From: Bacteroidales bacterium
GTDB taxonomy: Bacteria > Bacteroidota > Bacteroidia > Bacteroidales > GCA-2748055
Assembly (NCBI GenBank): GCA_023135025.1
Contig: JAGLTY010000110.1
Location: 1 to 7,077, forward strand
DNA length: 7,077 bases
Direction of reading: 5' to 3'
The position numbers and the translations under genes are program-made. The notes beneath the pieces were generated by a model. It ran no database searches. It was not told the DNA's origin and saw nothing but the letters and a program-made list of their open reading frames with translations. Within the stretch, counting starts at the first letter, position 1. Every line of letters starts with the position of its first letter. Shown piece after piece: positions 1 through 6,234 of this stretch.

Positions 1-1200
1 GAAATAGGCATCGTCAATGATGGAGTAGCTCGCCTTCAGGTTATAGGCCACCGCTTTTGAAAAACGGCCCTTCAGACCCGCGTAGCCAATTAGCTTGTAG
101 CTTGTTGGTTTGACTGACAGGGAGGGTACAACGTAGGGATTCTCCTCCACAATCCGGCGGTATGAATTGGTCTCCAGGTAGCCGTCCACTCCGAAATAGG
201 GCACAATCACCTCCTTCACCATATGGAACTGGAAAGAGGCCTTTGGATAGAAGTGGGGTGTAAATAGCTCGTTGCTCACCTCACCATAGGCATTGACCCC
301 GGCAGAAAACCGCCACTGCGCCGTCCCTTTGGCAATAGAGGGATTCAACCAGAAAGTGGTGAGATTGCCTACCACCGTGTCCCAGTCGGGATAATGACCC
401 AGGAAAGAGCCACCAAGCTCACCGGATATATCGATCACCCTCAGTTTCTTATCAAAATCAAATGCTGCCCTGGCTCCATGTTCGGCCTGATCGAACTGGT
501 GAGTGAAATAGTAATATTCCAGGGAGCCATCATAATTGAAATGAAAAGAATCGGCATGCATGGAGTGCAGTCCGATGGAACCTTCAGCGGTGAAATAGGG
601 TTGCACCGCATCCTCCCTGGTCAGCACGGTATCCAGTTCCGGGTCCACACCATATTGCACATAGGAGTTGTAACTGGCTCCGGCACTATAGTCAAATACA
701 GCCTTCTTTAAAAACCGGTTGCCATAGATATCAAATTTATTCTCGCTGAATCCGGCCGGTGCCTTCAGGTCATTTTCCAGTTTGACCTTCCCATTCATGG
801 AGTGGTGTTTCAGGTGCAGCCCGAAGGTCCCGTTCCTGGATCTTAGCTGATTGATGTTCAATTCGGCCAGCGGGGTCAGGTAGTTTCCGAAACCCAGGGT
901 AAGCTGACTCTTATAGAGCCTCTCAAGGGGCATTTTCACCATCCTGGCAGCAATGATAGGCTCCACCCTGAACTGACTCTCATACCTTTTTGGATAGAGC
1001 TGGTAGGTGATTTCCGGAATTTCAAATTCGATCTTCTCTTCCATGCCGGGAAGCAATTCAATTTTCTCTGCACCCGACAGTGTGGGAGAATAGGGTTTTA
1101 CCACCCTCACCTCTTTCTGCTGTCCCATCATTGCTATTGGTATCAGGCAAAACACCATCCATACCAGTAATCTCTCTGAATATATCCTGAACTGTTTCAT
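1..1200 (-). CDS. Outer-membrane beta-barrel protein, N-terminal 400 residues (3' end outside window)
   Basis: The minus-strand frame is open from an ATG at 1198-1200 to the left edge, giving 400 residues without a stop. A Sec-type signal fits the N-terminus: basic residues K2, R5 and R10, a hydrophobic core at about 11-25, then GQQ. The segment 'VRVVKPYSPTLSGAEKI' (31-47) and a short periplasmic stretch follow. From about residue 96 there are many alternating polar/aromatic strands with Asp/Asn/Gly turns, as in an outer-membrane barrel (for example 'FHFNYDGSLEYYYF' at 219-232). I see no carboxypeptidase-like N-domain and no TonB plug domain, so a 'TonB-dependent receptor' label would be an over-call for the visible part. 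The gene lies 37 bp downstream of the TPR gene, so they are probably co-transcribed. An alternative in-frame ATG at 1213-1215 would add five residues (MKPTE); I chose the inner start for its more usual signal-peptide length. Membership of a barrel family is well supported; the function is unknown. Confidence 0.75.
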   Translation of the reverse strand, partial: MKQFRIYSERLLVWMVFCLIPIAMMGQQKEVRVVKPYSPTLSGAEKIELLPGMEEKIEFEIPEITYQLYPKRYESQFRVEPIIAARMVKMPLERLYKSQLTLGFGNYLTPLAELNINQLRSRNGTFGLHLKHHSMNGKVKLENDLKAPAGFSENKFDIYGNRFLKKAVFDYSAGASYNSYVQYGVDPELDTVLTREDAVQPYFTAEGSIGLHSMHADSFHFNYDGSLEYYYFTHQFDQAEHGARAAFDFDKKLRVIDISGELGGSFLGHYPDWDTVVGNLTTFWLNPSIAKGTAQWRFSAGVNAYGEVSNELFTPHFYPKASFQFHMVKEVIVPYFGVDGYLETNSYRRIVEENPYVVPSLSVKPTSYKLIGYAGLKGRFSKAVAYNLKASYSIIDDAYF

Positions 1201-1237
1201 TTCAGTTGGTTTCATTTTAATACTAAATACCGGTCAG

Positions 1238-4200
1238 CTACCGTACCGACTCCGGTTCCGGTGCAATATCACTTTCTGCCTGTTCTGTCAGCGCCGCCTT
1301 GCGCTGTTTCGCATTGGCAATGATTCCATCGTCGGCAATGGTATAGTAATCGATCAGGCTCTGCAGGGAATTGATGGCCGAAAACTCATCCCCTTTCTCA
1401 ATATAGATATCCGATAGTGTCAGAAAGGCCATGCCCATCCAGTACTGATGCGGCGTATTCATCTCGATAAATTCATATACCATCTCTTCGGCCCGGTCCA
1501 TCTCCCCTTTTTCAAAGAGGATCTCAATCATTAAATATTTTGACTCAGCACCCTCCTTACTATTGACCTCATGGGCCACTTTTCCATAAAAGTCAGAGGC
1601 GAAATCTATTTCATTTAACTTTTGGAATGACCTGGCAATCTTGAAATTGGCCTCCCGGATATACTCCTCCTGAATCTTATCGAGTTGAAGGACCTGCCTG
1701 GCTGCTTCAATAGTATTGGCATACTCTTGCAACTCGAAAAAGCAGCGCATCAGCCCCACCTGAGCATCAAATATATTTTTTTTCTGTTCGGCCGTCTCCA
1801 GCAGGGCCCTGTAATAATCGGCTGCCCTGTTGTAATCCTTTTCGCGGAAACTAATCTTAGAGGCAGCCTTAAGAGCCGGTACAGTAAACATGTTCCGGGG
1901 TTGCCCGATAATATAGTTCAGCGATTCAATGGCTTCGTCATTTTGCTGCAATTTTAGCTGGCAATCGGCTTTATAATAGTGGGCATTCAGAAGGAACCTC
2001 CCCCGGGGAAAGGCATCCAGGTAATCTATAAAGGCGCGCACCGTCCCCTCACAATCATCCCGCATATAGACCATCTCAGCAGCAGTATAGGAGAGTGAGT
2101 CCTGTTCACTCCGGGTAATGTCACGTCCCAGTCCCGTGACAAAAGCCAGGTATCCATCCACATTGTCATTTCGTACATAGATGTTTTTGATGCTGGTCAG
2201 TGCATTTTCTGCTTCAGCTGTGCCAGGGTAGTTGGTGGCCACCTGTTCATAGTAGGTCAACGCCTCATTATAATCACCTCCGTTATAATGAATTAATCCC
2301 AGCTGGTTCAAAGCATTATTGGTGTAACTGGAATTGGAGTGTTCTTTAACCACCCTTTTATAATAGGTCAGCGCCTGTTCCGGCTGATTCAAAACCACAT
2401 AACTCCTTCCTATTTCGAATAGCGCATCGTCCACAAAAGCAGATTTTGGTTGCTCTGTAATGATCTGTCTCAGTACATCAATCTTCTCCTGGGTCCTGTC
2501 GAGCAGTCCCAGTGTAAAACCTTTCTGGAACATAGCATAATCAACATCGGCTTTCCCCGACTCAATGCTCCTGGTGTAGTACTCTATGGCCCGGGTATAT
2601 TGGGTCTGAACAAAGTAGCAATCGGCCATCCTGTTATAGGCGTCTGAAATGCCGGGAGTGGACTTTCCATCCGACAGGCGCAGGAATTTACCAAACCAGT
2701 TGAGCGATTCTTCATATGACTTCTCATCGAAATAGATATAACCCAGGCTGTAGTGGCACAGGGGATACTCCCGTTGCTGATGAGCACGTTCATCTTTCAA
2801 AAACTGGTCATAGTACATCCGGGCCGTTTTCCTGTCGCCTGTGCGGTAAGCCGCTTCCCCCAGCCAGAAGTAGGTACGGGCAGCAATAACAGGATCATAA
2901 CCCGCATATTGCATAGAGACCTCCAGTGCATTCACTGCCTCGCTGAATCGCAGGTTCTTATAGAGTTCCAGCCCCCGGTAAAAGGCCACCTTCTGGTAGG
3001 CCCGTTCGATATTTGCATCCTTCCTGCGAATTTTTTCAAGAGAGGTCATTGCCATGGAGTAGTTCCTTGTCCCCAGGTAGGCGGTCACCAGGTAATTGTA
3101 TGCCTCATCTGTGTTATCTGCCGCAGGATAGGTTCTGATATAGAGCTCCAGTGCACGTATGGCTTCATTGAATGGATTGTAAGAGAGTTCAAATGTGACC
3201 TTGGCAAAATTAAACAGAGCGTCCTGCTGTATCTTAGGATCAAAATTCATATTGGCCGCTTTGGAGAATGCGATCAGGGCTTTTTTCTTATCGCTACTCT
3301 TCAGATAGCAGTCGCCCAGGTGATAGAGTGCACTCTGTGCAATCTCCGTATTGCGGTAACTGATCCCTTCGAAAAGCGGAAGGGCTTTCTCATACTCCTG
3401 ATTGTTGTAATAGGTAAAAGCCAGCTGATAACGGTCGTGTATGGTATAGGATTTCGAATTGGAACGGTAGGTTTCCAGGTAGGGGATGGCATTCTTATAC
3501 TCTTTCAGCATAAAATGGGACTCCCCGATGATCTTGGCCACCTCTCCCAGCCTTCGCTCCGACACCGAATCCATCAGCGGTGGAGCATATTCAATAACCT
3601 CTTCATACTTCTTCTGCATAAAGAGGATCTGAGAAATATAGTAGGGTGCAATCCCACTGAAAAGCGGATCGTCGTCGATCTCTCTGAATCCCTTCAGTGC
3701 AGTCTCATAGTTCCCGTCCACATAGTGAATATGGGAGTAATAATAGGTGGCCGGACCCGTGTAGGGCGTATCCCACTCCAGAATCTCATAGAAGTTAACC
3801 CTTGCATTCTCAAAATCATTTCTTCTATAGAAACTGTATCCCTTCTTGAAATAGTACTCCGGCAACTTCTCCTTTCCGATCCTGTACCGGTCCACCCGGT
3901 TGTACCATGAGATACTTTTTGCCCAGCTGTTCTTGTCATAAAAGAAGTCGGCCAGTCGAAAGGCTGCTTCGTCCACATAGGGACTCCCGGGATACTCGGA
4001 AATAAAAGTGTAAACCAGGAACTCCGAATCATCATTTCTTAGCTCCACTGCCGACATGGCCATATAGAATGAGGCTTCGGCACGTATCTCGGACCTGGAA
4101 CCGGGGTGATCCTCCAGGTATTTCCCAAAGACGCTGCGTGCCGCACCATATTTTTGATTTTCATATAGCTCCAGCCCCTCCAGGTATTCCCTGTCACCAT

Positions 4201-4288
4201 ACTCGTACACTGCACTCTTCTGACTATAGGCCATCAATGAAGCCAGAAGGAATATGATAGGTGTGATTCTCTTTTTCGAACAGATCAT
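1238..4288 (-). CDS. Large exported tetratricopeptide-repeat (TPR) protein, 1016 aa
   Basis: The protein starts with a Sec signal peptide: K5, K6 and R7, hydrophobic core 8-21, and likely cleavage after A-Y-S at 20-22. The only nearby Cys is C3, before the core, so this is not a lipoprotein. From about residue 31 to 990 it is almost entirely helical TPR-like repeats of about 34-38 residues, perhaps two dozen, many degenerate. Clear examples are 'YNNQEYEKALPLFEGI' (294-309), 'LNQPEQALTYYKRVVKEH' (633-650) and 'YNGGDYNEALTYYEQVATNY' (668-687), often closed by YPGS/YPGT-like turns as in BamD/CpoB-type periplasmic TPRs. The C-terminus is a short acidic tail (QAESDIAPEPESV). No enzymatic domain is visible, so a scaffold or binding role in the periplasm is inferred. 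The gene is first in a leftward operon with the barrel gene and divergent from ftsE. The ATG at 4286-4288 lacks a Shine-Dalgarno site but has A-rich upstream DNA, common in Bacteroidota. Confidence 0.9.
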   Translation of the reverse strand: MICSKKRITPIIFLLASLMAYSQKSAVYEYGDREYLEGLELYENQKYGAARSVFGKYLEDHPGSRSEIRAEASFYMAMSAVELRNDDSEFLVYTFISEYPGSPYVDEAAFRLADFFYDKNSWAKSISWYNRVDRYRIGKEKLPEYYFKKGYSFYRRNDFENARVNFYEILEWDTPYTGPATYYYSHIHYVDGNYETALKGFREIDDDPLFSGIAPYYISQILFMQKKYEEVIEYAPPLMDSVSERRLGEVAKIIGESHFMLKEYKNAIPYLETYRSNSKSYTIHDRYQLAFTYYNNQEYEKALPLFEGISYRNTEIAQSALYHLGDCYLKSSDKKKALIAFSKAANMNFDPKIQQDALFNFAKVTFELSYNPFNEAIRALELYIRTYPAADNTDEAYNYLVTAYLGTRNYSMAMTSLEKIRRKDANIERAYQKVAFYRGLELYKNLRFSEAVNALEVSMQYAGYDPVIAARTYFWLGEAAYRTGDRKTARMYYDQFLKDERAHQQREYPLCHYSLGYIYFDEKSYEESLNWFGKFLRLSDGKSTPGISDAYNRMADCYFVQTQYTRAIEYYTRSIESGKADVDYAMFQKGFTLGLLDRTQEKIDVLRQIITEQPKSAFVDDALFEIGRSYVVLNQPEQALTYYKRVVKEHSNSSYTNNALNQLGLIHYNGGDYNEALTYYEQVATNYPGTAEAENALTSIKNIYVRNDNVDGYLAFVTGLGRDITRSEQDSLSYTAAEMVYMRDDCEGTVRAFIDYLDAFPRGRFLLNAHYYKADCQLKLQQNDEAIESLNYIIGQPRNMFTVPALKAASKISFREKDYNRAADYYRALLETAEQKKNIFDAQVGLMRCFFELQEYANTIEAARQVLQLDKIQEEYIREANFKIARSFQKLNEIDFASDFYGKVAHEVNSKEGAESKYLMIEILFEKGEMDRAEEMVYEFIEMNTPHQYWMGMAFLTLSDIYIEKGDEFSAINSLQSLIDYYTIADDGIIANAKQRKAALTEQAESDIAPEPESVR

Positions 4289-4422
4289 ATGTTTGAGATT
4301 AACTTGATAAAAGTACGAATATTAAAGCCTGCTCATTTGGCACCAATTCTTTTTAATTAACAGATAGATGTTAACTTTTAGTATGATTTTAATTCTTAAT
4401 TTAGCCGCATAATTCAGATACT
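4289..4422. promoter_or_regulatory. Divergent intergenic promoter region (TPR/barrel operon versus ftsE operon)
   Basis: This 134-bp AT-rich gap is the only real intergenic region in the window and must hold the promoters for both directions unless they lie inside genes. Against the Bacteroidota -7 consensus TAnnTTTG, rightward candidates are TAACTTTT (4372-4379) and TAATTTAG (4397-4404), each matching five of six fixed positions. Leftward, TACTTTTA (4315-4308 on the minus strand) matches five of six. A weaker box at 4324-4317 lies 18 bp from a TTGG at 4346-4343. None pairs convincingly with a -33 element at the usual spacing, so no exact promoter is called. A small inverted repeat, TTAAC (4357-4361) and GTTAA (4370-4374) around 8 bases, is present but could be chance in such AT-rich DNA. 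Confidence 0.55.
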
Positions 4423-5136
4423 ATGGCGCTGGATAATGTCATTTCCCTTGAAAATGCGGTTATTGGAGTCAATGATCATATCATACTGGAGCAGGTGAAT
4501 CTTTCTATAGAGAAGGGTGAATTCGTCTATGTTATCGGCAGGGTTGGAAGCGGCAAAACCAGTCTGATCAAGACCATTAACGCCGAGTTGCCACTAAAAG
4601 AGGGAACCGGTATGGTTTCAGGATTCAGCCTGGTGAATCTGAAACGAAAAGAGATTCCCATGCTCAGAAGAAAGCTGGGAATTGTCTTCCAGGACTTCAA
4701 ACTGCTGAACGACCGTACGGTGGACAGTAATCTGGAGTTTGCATTGAAAGCCACTGGCTGGAAAAACAAAACTGAGATCAACGACCGTATTGCAGAGGTC
4801 CTGGAGAAAGTTGATCTGGGATACAAAGGATACAAAATGCCACATCAGCTTTCGGGCGGCGAACAGCAACGCGTGGTGATTGCACGGGCACTCTTAAATG
4901 ATCCCGAAATCATTCTTGCCGATGAGCCAACAGGTAACCTGGATCCAGCCACCTCTGCAGATATCATGAATATCCTTTGGGAGATTTCCAAAAGCGGCAG
5001 GGCGGTTATGATGGCTACCCATAACTACAACCTGATCAAGCGGTTCCCTTCAAGAACCCTGAAATGCGAGAATGAAAAACTCATCAGCGCCAATCTCTCC
5101 GAAGTTGATTTTGACAGGCTGATTCAGAATGCATAA
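4423..5136 (+). CDS. ftsE: Cell division ABC transporter ATP-binding protein FtsE
   Basis: FtsE is the cytoplasmic ATPase of the FtsEX complex. With the membrane protein FtsX it uses ATP to activate periplasmic peptidoglycan hydrolases or their activators at the division site. All ABC-ATPase motifs are intact in the 237-residue product: Walker A GRVGSGKT (39-46), Q-loop Gln90 in IVFQDF, signature LSGGEQQR (143-150), Walker B IILADEP (163-169) with D167 and E168, D-loop GNLD (171-174) and switch His200 in ATHN. The stretch [15 protein letters not shown] (81-95) is typical of FtsE. LolD and MacB relatives share these motifs, but overall similarity and length favour FtsE. No ftsX follows; in Bacteroidota the two genes are commonly apart. 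The gene opens a rightward operon with the GNAT gene 9 bp downstream and is divergent from the TPR gene. The ATG at 4423 is preceded by AT-rich DNA without a clear Shine-Dalgarno site. Confidence 0.93.
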   Translation: MALDNVISLENAVIGVNDHIILEQVNLSIEKGEFVYVIGRVGSGKTSLIKTINAELPLKEGTGMVSGFSLVNLKRKEIPMLRRKLGIVFQDFKLLNDRTVDSNLEFALKATGWKNKTEINDRIAEVLEKVDLGYKGYKMPHQLSGGEQQRVVIARALLNDPEIILADEPTGNLDPATSADIMNILWEISKSGRAVMMATHNYNLIKRFPSRTLKCENEKLISANLSEVDFDRLIQNA

Positions 5137-5145
5137 CGGTGGTTT

Positions 5146-6234
5146 ATGGATCTGAAATCATATACCCTGGAAGAGTTGGAGCAGTACCTTCGCCCCCTCT
5201 TTTCCGATCCTGAAACCATCCTGCCGGTAAGCCCGCTGCGCCTTGACTCCTATCTGAAAAATCCAAGGGCCGAGAGATCCGATCCGGTCCTCTTTGAGAT
5301 GCATCTGAAGGGTGAAATGGTAGCATACCGTACCCTGTTGCCCGACTCCTTATACGACAGAGAGGGTCATCCCCGTCGGTTTGCCTGGTTAAGTGGAAAC
5401 TGGGTCAGACCCGATATGAGGCGCCGGGGAATCTCCACCCGGTTGCTTGAGATGGCCGAAGAGCAGTGGGAGGGGCGCCTGATGTATACCAACTATGCAC
5501 CGGATTCCAAAGCGCTGTATGACCAAACCGGCCGGTTTAGGGTTATTGCAAACAGGGAGGGGAAACGGTTCTATCTGAGATCGGCCACTGAAGAGCTGCT
5601 GGGCAAACGGCTGGGATCCAGTAAACTTTTGCGTACGGCCGACCAGTTGATCAATCAGCTGAGGGAGTTGAGTTTGGGGAGGTTCAAATTCCAGAATCAG
5701 GTTCCATGCCATATGGAACCAATCAAGGGGTTCGATGCAAAATTATGGGAGATGGTGGACACACTTCAGCAGCAATCACTGTTCCGAAGAGACAGAGAGA
5801 TATTCAGGTGGGCCCTGGAGAATCCCTGGATCACCCAGCAGGAGAGTGATCCACTTCACTATCACTTCTCCTACCGGGCCAACCGTTTCGAAAACATCAT
5901 CTACCACTTCAATCACCCCAATGGAGGTAGCCATGGCATCTTATGGATGCTCCTTCACAACAATGTTCTGTCGGTACCCTATCTGTTTACCGAAAATGAA
6001 AAGCTCCACACCTGTATGACTGAAACCATTGTGCGTACCATGATCGATTACGGTTGTACACATACCACCATCCGGAATCCGGAACTCCTGCAGAATATGG
6101 AGACATTTAATAAGATATTTCTATCTGTGCGAAAGATGCCACAGCTGATCTTTGCCCACGACAACCTGGCCAGCCTGCTACCGGATCATCCTGTGATTCA
6201 CGACGGAGACGGTGATGTGATGTTCACCGGGTGA
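5146..6234 (+). CDS. GNAT-family N-acyltransferase, 362 aa
   Basis: The N-terminal half looks like a GNAT acyl-CoA-dependent acyltransferase domain. The strand and acyl-CoA pyrophosphate loop are at about 82-101, 'LSGNWVRPDMRRRGISTRLL', with RRRGIS in place of the usual Q/RxxGxG/A, followed by a helix. Motif B follows in 'YTNYAPDSKALYDQTGRFRV' (114-133), where an Asn and Tyr sit near the end of the fold as is usual. Residues about 180-362 are not a standard single GNAT domain; the length suggests a second GNAT-like or family-specific half, ending in DGDGDVMF (353-360). No signal peptide or membrane segment is seen, so it is probably cytoplasmic. It starts 9 bp after ftsE with a weak GGTGG (5138-5142) just before the ATG, which implies co-transcription and perhaps translational coupling. 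The substrate is unknown; an envelope sugar or precursor is suggested only by context. Confidence 0.8.
   Translation: MDLKSYTLEELEQYLRPLFSDPETILPVSPLRLDSYLKNPRAERSDPVLFEMHLKGEMVAYRTLLPDSLYDREGHPRRFAWLSGNWVRPDMRRRGISTRLLEMAEEQWEGRLMYTNYAPDSKALYDQTGRFRVIANREGKRFYLRSATEELLGKRLGSSKLLRTADQLINQLRELSLGRFKFQNQVPCHMEPIKGFDAKLWEMVDTLQQQSLFRRDREIFRWALENPWITQQESDPLHYHFSYRANRFENIIYHFNHPNGGSHGILWMLLHNNVLSVPYLFTENEKLHTCMTETIVRTMIDYGCTHTTIRNPELLQNMETFNKIFLSVRKMPQLIFAHDNLASLLPDHPVIHDGDGDVMFTG

Noticed and set aside
394..711. Plus-strand open frame of 105 codons
   Set aside because: It lies wholly inside the minus-strand barrel gene, codon-aligned with it, and its translation shows no recognisable domain; the opposite strand gives a coherent signal peptide and barrel pattern.
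1229..1256. Possible terminator between the TPR and barrel genes
   Set aside because: The stem is short and bulged and is followed by ATTTAGTATT rather than a T-run on the minus strand, so co-transcription is more likely.
2753..3910. Long plus-strand open frame of 385 codons opposite the TPR gene
   Set aside because: It is the antisense of a clear TPR gene. The product is rich in Ile, Val and His with no domain, no ribosome site and no neighbour in the same direction, so it is a codon-bias shadow.
4350..4380. Possible operator palindrome in the divergent region
   Set aside because: The arms are only five bases (TTAAC/GTTAA) in very AT-rich DNA, which is expected by chance.
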